From contig CBDFKY010000022.1 in the NCBI GenBank assembly GCA_965248995.1, forward strand, positions 1 through 64,000: 64,000 bases of DNA, in the 5' to 3' direction. This DNA comes from CBDFKY01 sp965248995. Its GTDB lineage: Bacteria > Pseudomonadota > Alphaproteobacteria > Rickettsiales > UBA998. The notes under the pieces were generated by a model. The model was not told where the DNA came from. It saw only the letters and a program-made list of their open reading frames with translations, and made no database searches. The first letter of the stretch is position 1; each line of letters opens with the position of its first letter. A program made the position numbers and the translations under genes. Positions 45,415 through 54,647 of this stretch are shown here, piece after piece.

Positions 45415-45798
45415 TCACGCGGCGAAGACGCTTTCGATCTTCTGCTTCAACGTCTCGGCGTTGAAGGGTTTCACGATGTAGTTACTCACCCCCGCCTGCT
45501 TGGCAGCCACGACGTTCTCCGTCTTGCTCTCCGCCGTCACCATGATGAACGGGATGGCTTTCAGCGCGTCTTCCCCGCGCACTTTCTGTAGCAGTTCATA
45601 GCCGGACATCGGCTCCATGTTCCAGTCGGAGATCACCAGCCCGTATTTCTTTTCCTTCAGCTTGGTGAAAGCCATACCGCCGTCCGTCGCCTCGTCCACG
45701 TTGGCGAAGCCGATCTGGCCGAGCAGGTTCTTGATGATGCGCAGCATCGTTTTATAATCGTCGACGATCAGGACATTCATATTTTTATCTAGGGTCAT
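45415..45798 (-). CDS. cheY: Chemotaxis response regulator CheY
   Basis: 128 residues from ATG 45798. Single receiver domain: NVLIVDDYKTMLRIIKNLL, phospho-Asp in LVISDWNMEPMSGYELL, Thr in IMVTAESKT and Lys in NYIVKPF. Together with cheZ it makes a two-gene chemotaxis output unit near flgB-flgC-fliE. A longer frame upstream overlaps the divergent iscX region and is unlikely. Confidence 0.95.
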   Translation of the reverse strand: MTLDKNMNVLIVDDYKTMLRIIKNLLGQIGFANVDEATDGGMAFTKLKEKKYGLVISDWNMEPMSGYELLQKVRGEDALKAIPFIMVTAESKTENVVAAKQAGVSNYIVKPFNAETLKQKIESVFAA

Positions 45799-45907
45799 GG
45801 TGTATCGAAGCTCCCGCCAAGAGGTATTGGACAAAGTGAATGTAATGAAGCTAAAATACGGGGAATCCTTTAACAGTACGTTAAACGCAAAGCGGAAAAA
45901 ACAAATC

Positions 45908-46105
45908 ATGATGAAATGGAACGATACGCTGGAAATCGCCATCGCGCTGGAAGAGGCGCATCCGGGCGCGGATAACGTGAATCTGCGTTATACCGACCTG
46001 CGCGACTGGATCCTCGGTCTAGAAGGATTTGAAGGAAAAGCCGACGGCTGCAGCGAAAAAATTCTCGAAGCCATCCAGACGGCGTGGATGGAAGAGCGGG
46101 AATAA
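45908..46105 (+). CDS. iscX: Iron-sulfur assembly protein IscX
   Basis: ~65 residues from ATG 45908 (or 45911). MKWNDTLEIAIALEEAHPG, VNLRYTDLRDWILGLEGF and EKILEAIQTAWMEE match the IscX/YfhJ acidic fold, which binds IscS and may donate iron. Normally the last gene of an isc operon; here it stands alone between cheY and an unknown gene. A longer frame would overlap cheY and is rejected. Confidence 0.88.
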   Translation: MMKWNDTLEIAIALEEAHPGADNVNLRYTDLRDWILGLEGFEGKADGCSEKILEAIQTAWMEERE

Positions 46106-46109
46106 TTTT

Positions 46110-46481
46110 TCAGCGGGCCGGGAGGTTTGACGAGGAGGAGGGGCGACGGAACTGTTCCAGCCGCTGCTGCTTTTCCAGGTGAACCCTGATTTCCGGATCT
46201 TCGGCGTTTGCGGCAACCACCATGTCCCCGACATCCATGCAGAACGTTCTCAACGCCTTGCGCAGCGACGGCACGGAATCCTTTTCGAACCAGGCGATAC
46301 GGGGCTCGGGTATCCCACTTGCCCGCAGCTCGGCGACAATGTGGGAGACGATCGTCTTTTCCATGGAAGGTTCACCGAAATGTTTATCGTCGATAGTGCA
46401 GAGCGGCGCCAGCTTTTCGGCGGTCCATTGACATCCGAACTCGTAAGCGTTCGGTTTCGGCTTTTCTGCGATGCTGCACAT
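46110..46481 (-). CDS. Hypothetical protein
   Basis: ~123 residues from ATG 46481 (GGA nine bases upstream; an earlier ATG at 46502 is possible). It has two Cys near the N-terminus (CSIAEKP, FGCQW) and helical, charged middle and C-terminal parts (IVSHIVAELRASGIPEPRI, LRKALRTFCMDVGDMVVAA). No recognised family. Converges on iscX with four bases between stops. Confidence 0.55.
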   Translation of the reverse strand: MCSIAEKPKPNAYEFGCQWTAEKLAPLCTIDDKHFGEPSMEKTIVSHIVAELRASGIPEPRIAWFEKDSVPSLRKALRTFCMDVGDMVVAANAEDPEIRVHLEKQQRLEQFRRPSSSSNLPAR

Positions 46482-46576
46482 AGCGTTATTCCATCTCGGC
46501 AAAAATACGTGGTAATCGGTGACTACGTTCGGTAAAGCGTGTATAGCAAAAAACTGTCAGTAGATATTAATTAATT

Positions 46577-47050
46577 ATGACAAATATTAGTCTGCCGAAT
46601 CGTTCTGCGGATAAAATCGGATCATTGGCGGCATCGCTCGCCACTGCGGCGCAGCCGGGCGACTGCCTCGCTCTGACCGGTGATCTGGGCGCAGGAAAAA
46701 CGTTTTTCGCCCGGCATTTCATCCGGGCGCTGTGCGGTGAGGTGGACGTCGCCAGTCCCACCTTCATGCTGGTGCAGCATTATGAGACGACCACCCGCCT
46801 TCCGGTCGCCCATTACGATCTCTACCGCCTGAAACACGCGGAGGAGATAGAGGAAACCGGACTGACGGATACCCTGCGGACCCATATCAACCTGATCGAA
46901 TGGCCGGAAATCGCAACCTCTTACCTGCCCGCCGAAACCCTGCATATTGTGTTTGCTTTTAACCCCTCCCTTCACTATCGTGACCTGGTGATCACAGGGA
47001 ATGCCGCATGGATGAAACGCTTACCACCTCTTCTCTTATCAAACCGGTAA
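46577..47050 (+). CDS. tsaE: tRNA t6A biosynthesis ATPase TsaE
   Basis: 157 residues. Walker A TGDLGAGKTFFARHFI, VASPTFMLVQHYE and the Walker B-like INLIEWPEIA. Works with TsaB, TsaD and the Sua5-type enzyme encoded at 7372. Overlaps amgK by 43 bases in another frame. Confidence 0.95.
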   Translation: MTNISLPNRSADKIGSLAASLATAAQPGDCLALTGDLGAGKTFFARHFIRALCGEVDVASPTFMLVQHYETTTRLPVAHYDLYRLKHAEEIEETGLTDTLRTHINLIEWPEIATSYLPAETLHIVFAFNPSLHYRDLVITGNAAWMKRLPPLLLSNR

Positions 47051-48120
47051 TGCCGATGCCCACTCCCGCCGAACGCCAGCGCCAGAAGGAAATCGCCGAG
47101 TTTCTGGCCGACTGCGGTAAAGACGGCGGGCGGAAGGTGAGAATCAGCGGGGATGCGTCGCACCGTCGCTACCAGCGGATCTTCCATGAGAACCAGACCT
47201 GCATGCTGATGGATTCGCCCGTGGATAAGGAGCCGGTGGAACCGTTCGTTGCGGTGGACGCGCTGCTCAGGGATCGCGGGTTTTCCGCGCCGGAAATCCT
47301 CCATGCCGACCCCCAAAAAGGGCTGCTGCTGCTGGAGGATTTCGGCAATACGCTGTTTTCGAAATTTTTCCATGACGCGGCCATTGAGAATATCGAGCTG
47401 GTGCAGAAAAAACTCTATAACGAAGCGACCAACATCCTGATCGCCTTTGGCCGTCAGGGTCTGGAAGAGGGATTCGCCACCCCCGATCTTCCGCTGTATT
47501 CGGAAGAAATGCTGGAGAGGGAAGTGCTGGCGTTCGCGGAATGGTTCCTGCCCGAAGTGCTGTCCGGTTCCCTGCTGAAGGAAGCGCAGCAGAGCTGGAA
47601 ACTGCTCTGGCGTTTCCTGATCAGCAGCAGCGATCTGCGCCCGCAGGTGCTGGTGCATCGTGATTTCCACGTCGATAATCTCTGCTGGCTGGAAGAGCGC
47701 GAAGGGCTGCGCCGGGTCGGCCTGCTGGATTTCCAGGATGCGGTGCAGGGCAGGCTCGCCTACGACCTCGTTTCCCTGCTGGAAGACGCCCGGCGCGATG
47801 TGCCGCGTACCCTGCAGGCCCAGCTGAAGGGTGAATTCATCCGCACGCTGGAGCTGGATGAGAAAGCGTTCCTCGCGGAATACGCATTGTACGGCGCGCA
47901 GCGCAACGCCAAGATCCTCGGCTATTTCGTGCGGCTGTTCCGGCGCGACGGCAAACCGCGCTACCTGGCGATGATCGACCGGGTCTGGGCGTATTTCATG
48001 CAGGATATCCAGCATGACGCGCTGGAAGACGTGCAGAGCTGGGTCGCCAAATACTTCGATTCGGACGCCCGCAAGCGCGTGGCGGACATCGCGACCGCCC
48101 CCCTGCATCAGCAACGCTGA
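47008..48120 (+). CDS. amgK: N-acetylmuramate/N-acetylglucosamine kinase, AmgK-like
   Basis: 370 residues from ATG 47008, which has AGGGA eight bases before it; ATG 47050, overlapping the tsaE stop as TAATG, is an alternative. Aminoglycoside-phosphotransferase fold: HRRYQRIFHENQTCMLMDSP, catalytic loop VLVHRDFHVDNLCWL and the metal-binding Asp in GLLDFQDAVQGRLAYDL. Phosphorylates anhydro-muropeptide-derived MurNAc at C1, feeding MurU and bypassing de novo UDP-MurNAc synthesis. Stop overlaps the murU ATG (TGATG). Confidence 0.88.
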   Translation: MDETLTTSSLIKPVMPMPTPAERQRQKEIAEFLADCGKDGGRKVRISGDASHRRYQRIFHENQTCMLMDSPVDKEPVEPFVAVDALLRDRGFSAPEILHADPQKGLLLLEDFGNTLFSKFFHDAAIENIELVQKKLYNEATNILIAFGRQGLEEGFATPDLPLYSEEMLEREVLAFAEWFLPEVLSGSLLKEAQQSWKLLWRFLISSSDLRPQVLVHRDFHVDNLCWLEEREGLRRVGLLDFQDAVQGRLAYDLVSLLEDARRDVPRTLQAQLKGEFIRTLELDEKAFLAEYALYGAQRNAKILGYFVRLFRRDGKPRYLAMIDRVWAYFMQDIQHDALEDVQSWVAKYFDSDARKRVADIATAPLHQQR

Positions 48121-48899
48121 TGACCGTCGTGGAGATGGGAAGCCACGAGGGGCAGCCTGTCACGCAGGCGATCATCCTGGCGGCGGGACGCGGCGCCCGT
48201 TTTCGCCCGGTGACCGATACGCTGCCCAAACCGCTGGTGCAGATAGGCGGCAAGGCGCTGATCGAATGGCAGATCGAAGCGTTGCTGGCCCAGGGCGTTA
48301 AGCGAATCCTCATCAACTGCTGCTATCTGGCGGACCAGCTCATCGCGCATGTGGTTGCGCAGGGTTATGACGGCGACATCATTTTCTCCCATGAGGAGAC
48401 AGCGCTGGAAACCGGCGGCGGCATCAAACGCGCCTTGCCGCATTTTGAAGGCAGGTTGTTTTATGCCGTCAATTCCGATGTGGTGCTGTGGCCGACAAGC
48501 GGCAATTACCTCGCGCAACTGCGCCGTGCTTTCACTCTGCGTCCTGAGTTGAAACTCGCCCTGCTGTTGCATCCGACGCTCGGAGCCATCGGCCTGAACG
48601 GGGCCGGGGATTTTTTCTGTCATACCGATGGGATGCTGTGGCGGCGGGGAATGCAGAAAACCGCGCCTTATTTTTTCACCGGTCTGCAACTGATGCATCC
48701 TTCCGTGTTCGACCGGATGGAACAGACGATTTTTTCCATGAATCACGTCTATAACCAGCTCCTCGCCGAGATGCCGGAAGCGATGGCGGGAATCGTCAAT
48801 CCCGCCGGGTATATGCTGCATGTGGGGGACGCCCAAGGGCATGCCGCCTGCGAAGCGTTCCTGCAGAAACATTCCGTTGCCAGCGTAACGGCGCTGTAG
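48120..48899 (+). CDS. murU: N-acetylmuramate-1-phosphate uridylyltransferase, MurU-like
   Basis: 259 residues. Nucleotidyltransferase motif AIILAAGRGARFRPVTDTLP then KPLVQIGGKALIEW; acidic site in FYAVNSDVV; ALETGGGIKRALPHF. Makes UDP-MurNAc from MurNAc-1-P made by AmgK. Translationally coupled to amgK. In many alphaproteobacteria addB-addA follow; here they do not. Confidence 0.88.
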   Translation: MTVVEMGSHEGQPVTQAIILAAGRGARFRPVTDTLPKPLVQIGGKALIEWQIEALLAQGVKRILINCCYLADQLIAHVVAQGYDGDIIFSHEETALETGGGIKRALPHFEGRLFYAVNSDVVLWPTSGNYLAQLRRAFTLRPELKLALLLHPTLGAIGLNGAGDFFCHTDGMLWRRGMQKTAPYFFTGLQLMHPSVFDRMEQTIFSMNHVYNQLLAEMPEAMAGIVNPAGYMLHVGDAQGHAACEAFLQKHSVASVTAL

Positions 48900-49025
48900 C
48901 CGTCACAAAAGCTTTATAAAATCATTCCACAGGAATTAACGTGACTGTCATACATTATTGTTATGGTAATAGTATATAAGTACTGATTCTGCTAATGTAA
49001 ATATTTAGTAACCAGAGTAAACAAC

Positions 49026-50171
49026 ATGCCCGATACCCAGACTCCCGCCCCTGTCTCCAGCCCTTCCTCTATCGCGGAGGCGCTGCCGCCGTACGTGCAG
49101 AAATCCGTATCCGATATAGTGAACAACGTGACGTTCAAATTTCCGGACATCATAGAGGGATCGGCTCCTTCCGCCAGCGTCGCGCCGCCAGCGGCCGCAC
49201 CCGCGCCTTCGACGACGGCACCTCAGCCTCACGGGCGCTGGGCTTACGTGAAACCGGGAATGCATACCTATGATCTTCGCAAGGAAGACCAGGCATATCT
49301 CCAGCAGGTGTTGGCGGATACGGATCAGGCGTATGTAAGGGATCAGGTGAAAAAATACGGTATCGATTCCCTCATCGGACCCGGCACCAACCGTTACCTT
49401 GCCGACAGGGGGGTGGTAAAGGACCGCAGCGGTACGCTGGATATCGCAAAGCTCGAAAAGTTCGATAATGATTACAAACTGGCCAATCCGGGGAAATATG
49501 CAGAGGCGCAAAAGCATTATCCAACCGGGTTCGTTGCGCAGCCTTCCTCCACGCCACAGCACTCAAATACGAGCGCTGCGTCAACGAAAGCTCCGCAAGC
49601 GGGCCATTTGCTTGCGGAATACCCGCATGGATTTATCCGTTATATTCAGCAACTGTTGGTGGATGGGCATTACCTGCCTAACACGACCGAGATGAACGGC
49701 ATCGCCGATGCTAAAACGATTGCGGCGGCGAAAACAGCCGGCTTCGCCGATCAGAAAGGCGTACTGACGGATAAGGGATTCAAGCTGATTCCCGAGGATC
49801 TGCATACGGCTCCGCATGCCTATCTGAACGCCATGTCCAAGGAGCAGATTCTAGAGTTGCAGAATGCCCTCGCGGAAAAAAATCTGCTTTCCAAAGGCAA
49901 GATTACCGGAAAAGCGGATCCGGAGACGATCGAAGCGGCAAAAAAAGCGGGGGTATTGGATTCGCAGAACAAGTTCAACAGTCTCGGTCTGAAAAATCTT
50001 GAATCGCGTGCAGGGCAGGATCCGAATTTACATATAGTCTGTCGAACAGACGTGGACGACAAAAATGCCACCTGTCCGGATGTCGCGCCTTCTCATCCTA
50101 CTATCGGCAGCGTAAGCCCTTCGCCGGTGCCTGCCGTACCAAATGGAGCAGCCAAAGGCCCGAGTAAATAG
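49026..50171 (+). CDS. Hypothetical protein with peptidoglycan-binding-like repeats
   Basis: 381 residues, no signal peptide. A Pro/Ala/Ser-rich disordered linker (~45-68). Then three related helical units of the pattern I-x2-LQ-x2-L-x-G-x-L ... G-x2-D-x2-T-x2-A: near 85-130, at FIRYIQQLLVDGHYLPN...ADAKTIAAAKTAGF, and at ILELQNALAEKNLL...ADPETIEAAKKAGVL. This resembles PG_binding_1 folds without an attached hydrolase. The tail has two Cys and a Pro/Ser-rich end. Could be an envelope or secreted substrate; function not established. Confidence 0.55.
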   Translation: MPDTQTPAPVSSPSSIAEALPPYVQKSVSDIVNNVTFKFPDIIEGSAPSASVAPPAAAPAPSTTAPQPHGRWAYVKPGMHTYDLRKEDQAYLQQVLADTDQAYVRDQVKKYGIDSLIGPGTNRYLADRGVVKDRSGTLDIAKLEKFDNDYKLANPGKYAEAQKHYPTGFVAQPSSTPQHSNTSAASTKAPQAGHLLAEYPHGFIRYIQQLLVDGHYLPNTTEMNGIADAKTIAAAKTAGFADQKGVLTDKGFKLIPEDLHTAPHAYLNAMSKEQILELQNALAEKNLLSKGKITGKADPETIEAAKKAGVLDSQNKFNSLGLKNLESRAGQDPNLHIVCRTDVDDKNATCPDVAPSHPTIGSVSPSPVPAVPNGAAKGPSK

Positions 50172-50231
50172 GTCCCGTTTTCTCTCTTATTTCTATTCAC
50201 TCCTGCATCGGTATGCGGTAAGAATAAACGC

Positions 50232-51098
50232 ATGAGAGTCGCATACGTAAACGGGAAATATGTTCCCTATCATCTGGCCACCGTGCCGATGGAAGACCGG
50301 GGGTATCAGTTCGCCGACGGAATCTATGAAGTGGCGATGTTCTATCACCGCCGGTTTCTGGACTGGGAACCGCATATGCGGCGCTTCGACGCCTCCCTCA
50401 AGGCGCTACGCATTGAGGCGCCAATGACGAAGAAAGCGCTGGAACTGGTGGTGCAGCGCCTGCTGCAGGCCAATGATTATCGTGACGGCTCGCTCTATAT
50501 CCAGGTGACGCGCGGCGTGGCGAAACGCAACCACCTGTTTCCGAAACAGACGCCTCCCAGCATCACCATGAGCGTCATGCCACTCAAGCCCGCCGCCCCC
50601 GATGCCTACACGAAGGGGGTGAAGGTCATCACGCTGGCGGATGAACGCTGGGGCCGCTGCGACATCAAATCCATCGCTTTGCTTCCGAACGTATTGGCGA
50701 GGCAGGCCGCGTACGAAGGGGGGGCGGTGGAAGCGTTCCTGTTCAATGCACAGGACTGTCTGACCGAGGGCTCCCTCTCAACAGCGTATATCGTCAAGGA
50801 CGGCACCGTGCATACCCATCCGGCCGGCCCTGCAGTTCTGCCAGGAGTGCGCAAGCAGGTGGTCGCCGCGCTATGTGAAAAGGCGGATATTCCCTACCGG
50901 GAACGCATGATTTCGCGTGCAGAGGTCATGGAGGCGGACGAAGCGTTCCTGACCAGCGCCAATACCCATGTGCTGCCCGTCACCCGGATCGACGAGACTT
51001 CTCTCTCCGCGGGCAAGGCGGGTGACATCACCCTGAAATTACTGACACTCTACCGCGACCATGTCACGCATCAGACGGGTAAGCGCTGGCAGGCGTAA
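50232..51098 (+). CDS. Class IV aminotransferase, D-amino acid transaminase-like
   Basis: 288 residues. Fold IV PLP enzyme: VPMEDRGYQFADGIYEV, PLP Lys in CDIKSIALLPNVLARQAA, EGSLSTAYIV and LPGVRKQVVAAL. The start MRVAYVNGKYVP and RGVAKRNHLFP favour D-alanine transaminase over BCAA transaminase, giving D-Glu/D-Ala for peptidoglycan. The 3' end overlaps the convergent ccmA by 35 bases. Confidence 0.85.
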   Translation: MRVAYVNGKYVPYHLATVPMEDRGYQFADGIYEVAMFYHRRFLDWEPHMRRFDASLKALRIEAPMTKKALELVVQRLLQANDYRDGSLYIQVTRGVAKRNHLFPKQTPPSITMSVMPLKPAAPDAYTKGVKVITLADERWGRCDIKSIALLPNVLARQAAYEGGAVEAFLFNAQDCLTEGSLSTAYIVKDGTVHTHPAGPAVLPGVRKQVVAALCEKADIPYRERMISRAEVMEADEAFLTSANTHVLPVTRIDETSLSAGKAGDITLKLLTLYRDHVTHQTGKRWQA

Positions 51099-51747
51099 AA
51101 TCCGTCAGCTGCAGTACGGACACCGGCGTATGGTAAAATTTCGGTGCCGCCTCCACCTGCGGCGCCGTCAGGATCGTCAGGCCGCCGCGTTCGGCATGGG
51201 AGTGTATCATTCCTGCCACCAGAGCCGACGCATGGGCGTCGAGATGGGCAAACGGTTCGTCGAGCAGCCAGAGCAGGGCGGGAATCAGCAACAGGCGGGA
51301 AAGCGCCAGCCGCCGTTTCCATCCCGCCGACAGCGCGGCGACGGCCACGTCCATGTAAGGGCCCAGCTCCAGATAATGCACCGTGGCGGCGAGCCGTTCG
51401 CGCTGCCCGAAGGCACGGGCGATATAATCCAGCTGCTCACCCACCGTCAGCTCCGGGTAAAGCCCGTTGCTGTCACCGATATACAGCATATCCCCGCCAT
51501 AGGATTTCGGTGAGGTCACGGGCTGGTCGAACCAGTGGATGGCGCCGGAACGCAACTGTCTGAACCCGGCAACTTGCGCGAGCAGGGTCGTCTTGCCGAA
51601 TCCGTTGGGAGCGGTGACGGCCAGTACCGCCCCTTCGCTTAAGCAGAATCCTACCTGATCGTAGAGCGGAACGCCGCCGCGTGCGCCATGGATGTTTTCA
51701 CAGGCAAATACCGATTTTAAGGAATGAGTGTGTGTGGAATGCACCAT
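51064..51747 (-). CDS. ccmA: Heme exporter ATP-binding protein CcmA
   Basis: 227 residues. ABC ATPase for cytochrome c maturation; releases holo-CcmE from CcmC. Walker A reads APNGFGKTTLL (first Gly replaced by Ala), signature ALSAGWKRRLALSRLL typical of CcmA, Walker B LWLLDEPFAHLD. Divergent from acnA, as often seen in alphaproteobacteria, but ccmB does not follow: a convergent transaminase overlaps its end. Confidence 0.88.
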   Translation of the reverse strand: MVHSTHTHSLKSVFACENIHGARGGVPLYDQVGFCLSEGAVLAVTAPNGFGKTTLLAQVAGFRQLRSGAIHWFDQPVTSPKSYGGDMLYIGDSNGLYPELTVGEQLDYIARAFGQRERLAATVHYLELGPYMDVAVAALSAGWKRRLALSRLLLIPALLWLLDEPFAHLDAHASALVAGMIHSHAERGGLTILTAPQVEAAPKFYHTPVSVLQLTDFTPASAYPSDA

Positions 51748-51948
51748 AAGCGGTTAAAAAACAGTTGATAATCCCGGTGCCGGTAGGAGTTCATTGTACA
51801 TGATCACGGAATCACATGAATACTTTACAGTAAATGACATGCCTTCATGAGTGATTCTTCATTCCATTCTGTTTAGCTTTTAAGGAATTTTAAAGCAATA
51901 GTATTGTAATTACTTGAAAGCGTTCAGTAACATCAGGAGAATATACGC
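51748..51948. promoter_or_regulatory. Divergent ccmA/acnA promoter region
   Basis: 201 AT-rich bases between two outward-facing genes. AGGAG lies eight bases before the acnA ATG. No clear operator; several short dyads around TGATCACGGAATCA are too imperfect to assign. Confidence 0.4.
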
Positions 51949-54612
51949 ATGGTCTCTCAAAGCGTCGACAGTTTTAAATGTAAGTCCACCCTGAACGTGG
52001 AAGGACGGGCATATGTCTATTATTCGCTTCCCATCGCGGCGAAAGCGCTGGATTTCGATATCGATGCCATGCCGTTTTCCCAGAAAGTGCTGTTTGAAAA
52101 CCTGTTGCGCTCGGAAGACGCCGACACGGTGACGAAAGCGGATATCGAGGCGTTCGCCGCCTGGATGAAAACGGCCCAGTCCAGCCATGAAATCGCTTAC
52201 CGCCCGGCGCGGGTACTGATGCAGGATTTCACCGGCGTGCCCGCCGTGGTGGATCTGGCAGCGATGCGCGACGCGGTCAAGGCACGCGCCAGCGACCCGG
52301 ATGTCATCAATCCGCTCTCCCCGGTGGATCTGGTGATCGACCACTCTGTCATGGTCGACGCATACGGCACCGCTCATGCTTACGAGGAAAACGTGGCGCT
52401 GGAAATGGAGCGCAACCGCGAACGTTATGAATTCCTGCGCTGGGGCCAGCAGGCGTTCGACAATTTTCGCGTGGTGCCGCCCGGCACCGGCATCTGCCAC
52501 CAGGTGAACCTGGAATATCTGGCGCAGGTGGTGTGGACGAAGGAAGAGGACGGCGTGACCGTCGCCTACCCCGATACGCTGGTCGGTACCGACAGCCATA
52601 CGACGATGGTCAACGGTCTCGGCGTGCTCGGCTGGGGTGTGGGCGGTATTGAGGCGGAAGCGGCGATGTTGGGACAGCCGGTCTCCATGCTGATTCCCGA
52701 CGTGATCGGCTTCAAGCTGGAAGGCGTGTTGCAGGAAGGCGTCACCGCCACCGATCTGGTGCTGACCGCCGTGGAAATGCTGCGCAAGAAAGGCGTGGTC
52801 AACAAGTTCGTGGAATTCTACGGCTCCGGCGTCGCCAATCTTTCCCTTGCGGACCGGGCGACGATCGCCAACATGGCTCCTGAATACGGCGCCACCTGCG
52901 GTATTTTCGGGGTGGATGAGGAAACGATCAGTTACCTCTATCTGACGGGCCGGGACGAGGCGCGTATCGCTTTAGTGAAAGAATACGCGAAAGCGCAGCA
53001 TATGTGGCGCACGGAAGTGGACCCGGTCTGCACCGATACGCTATATCTGGATATCTCAACGGTGCAGCCCTGCATCGCCGGGCCAAAACGTCCGCAGGAC
53101 CGGATCAACCTCGCGGACGCGAAAGCGTCGTTCGCCAAGGGATTCGAAGGATTGAGCGCTGCGGAAGCGCCGGTGGCCGATAAGGATTTCTCCCTTCATA
53201 ACGGGGACGTGGTGATTGCCGCGATTACCAGCTGCACCAATACCTCCAATCCCAGCGTGATGATCGCGGCGGGACTGGTGGCGCGCAAAGCCCGTGCGCT
53301 GGGCCTGCAGGTCAAGCCGTGGGTGAAAACCTCGCTGGCGCCCGGTTCCAAAATCGTTACGGAATATCTGGACCATAGCGGCCTCACCGCCGATCTGGAC
53401 GCGATGGGGTTCAATCTGGTGGGATACGGCTGCACGACCTGCATTGGCAATTCTGGGCCGCTTATGCCGGAAATCGAACAGACGGTGAAGGATGATAACC
53501 TGGTGGTGTGCTCCGTCCTCTCGGGCAACCGTAATTTCGAGGGCCGCGTGCATGCGCTGGTGAAAGCCAATTATCTCGCCTCTCCGCCTCTCGTGGTGGC
53601 CTATGCCATAGCCGGGTCGCTCAACGTCGATATTTCCAAAGATCCTTTGGGAACGGACAAACACGGCAACGCGGTTTACCTCAAAGACATCTGGCCGAGC
53701 AACGACGAAATCAAACAGGTGGTGCAGCGTTCCATCACCCGGGAGATGTTCCTGCGCAAATATGCGGACGTGTTCGCGGGCGACGCCATGTGGCAGGCGA
53801 TCAACACGCCGCGCAGCAACACCTACGTATGGGAACCGAAAAGCACATATGTTCAGCATCCGCCTTTCTTCGAGGAAAGTACCGGGGTGAACGGCAGCAG
53901 TGATATCATGGGAGCACGGCTGCTCGCCATGCTCGGTGACAGCGTGACGACCGACCATATTTCGCCGGCGGGAAATATTTCCGCCACGTCTCCGGCGGCG
54001 CTCTACCTGAAAGCGAACGGCGTGGAAAAAGCCGATTTCAACTCCTACGGGTCCCGCCGCGGTAACCACGAAGTGATGATGCGCGGCACCTTCGCCAATA
54101 TCCGCATCAAGAACGAGGTCGCCCCCGGCACGGAAGGCGGCGTGACGACCTACCTGCCGACCGGTGAAGTGATGCCGATTTACGACGCTTCCATGCGTTA
54201 CCAGGCCGAAGGCATCCCGCTGGTCGTTATCGCAGGGAAAGAATACGGCACCGGTTCTTCCCGCGACTGGGCGGCGAAAGGCACGCGACTGCTCGGCGTC
54301 AAGGCGGTGATTGCCGAGAGTTTCGAGCGTATCCACCGTTCCAACCTCGTAGGCATGGGCATCCTGCCGCTGACGTTCAAAGATGGGGCAACGCGCTCCA
54401 CCTTAAGCCTGACCGGCAAGGAAACCTTTGCGCTGCGCGGTCTTTCCTCGCTGCGGCCCGCCTGCGACGTGCTGTGCGACATCACCCGGGCGAACGGGTC
54501 GATCGAAACCATCAGCCTGCTCTGCCGGATCGATACGCAGAATGAACTGTCATATTACCGTCAGGGCGGTATTTTACAATTCGTCATGTCGGGTTTGACA
54601 AATGCCGCATAA
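51949..54612 (+). CDS. acnA: Aconitate hydratase A
   Basis: 887 residues. Citrate-isocitrate isomerase of the TCA cycle. Cluster ligands in ITSCTNTSNPSVM and GYGCTTCIGNSGPL; IVTEYLDHSGL; swivel domain with GDSVTTDHISPAGNI and KEYGTGSSRDWAAKG. Domain order and length fit the AcnA/IRP type, which can also sense iron and oxidative stress. Confidence 0.97.
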   Translation: MVSQSVDSFKCKSTLNVEGRAYVYYSLPIAAKALDFDIDAMPFSQKVLFENLLRSEDADTVTKADIEAFAAWMKTAQSSHEIAYRPARVLMQDFTGVPAVVDLAAMRDAVKARASDPDVINPLSPVDLVIDHSVMVDAYGTAHAYEENVALEMERNRERYEFLRWGQQAFDNFRVVPPGTGICHQVNLEYLAQVVWTKEEDGVTVAYPDTLVGTDSHTTMVNGLGVLGWGVGGIEAEAAMLGQPVSMLIPDVIGFKLEGVLQEGVTATDLVLTAVEMLRKKGVVNKFVEFYGSGVANLSLADRATIANMAPEYGATCGIFGVDEETISYLYLTGRDEARIALVKEYAKAQHMWRTEVDPVCTDTLYLDISTVQPCIAGPKRPQDRINLADAKASFAKGFEGLSAAEAPVADKDFSLHNGDVVIAAITSCTNTSNPSVMIAAGLVARKARALGLQVKPWVKTSLAPGSKIVTEYLDHSGLTADLDAMGFNLVGYGCTTCIGNSGPLMPEIEQTVKDDNLVVCSVLSGNRNFEGRVHALVKANYLASPPLVVAYAIAGSLNVDISKDPLGTDKHGNAVYLKDIWPSNDEIKQVVQRSITREMFLRKYADVFAGDAMWQAINTPRSNTYVWEPKSTYVQHPPFFEESTGVNGSSDIMGARLLAMLGDSVTTDHISPAGNISATSPAALYLKANGVEKADFNSYGSRRGNHEVMMRGTFANIRIKNEVAPGTEGGVTTYLPTGEVMPIYDASMRYQAEGIPLVVIAGKEYGTGSSRDWAAKGTRLLGVKAVIAESFERIHRSNLVGMGILPLTFKDGATRSTLSLTGKETFALRGLSSLRPACDVLCDITRANGSIETISLLCRIDTQNELSYYRQGGILQFVMSGLTNAA

Positions 54613-54647
54613 CGTTTTACTGATCCTCTATAGTTTGGAGAGCTTCA

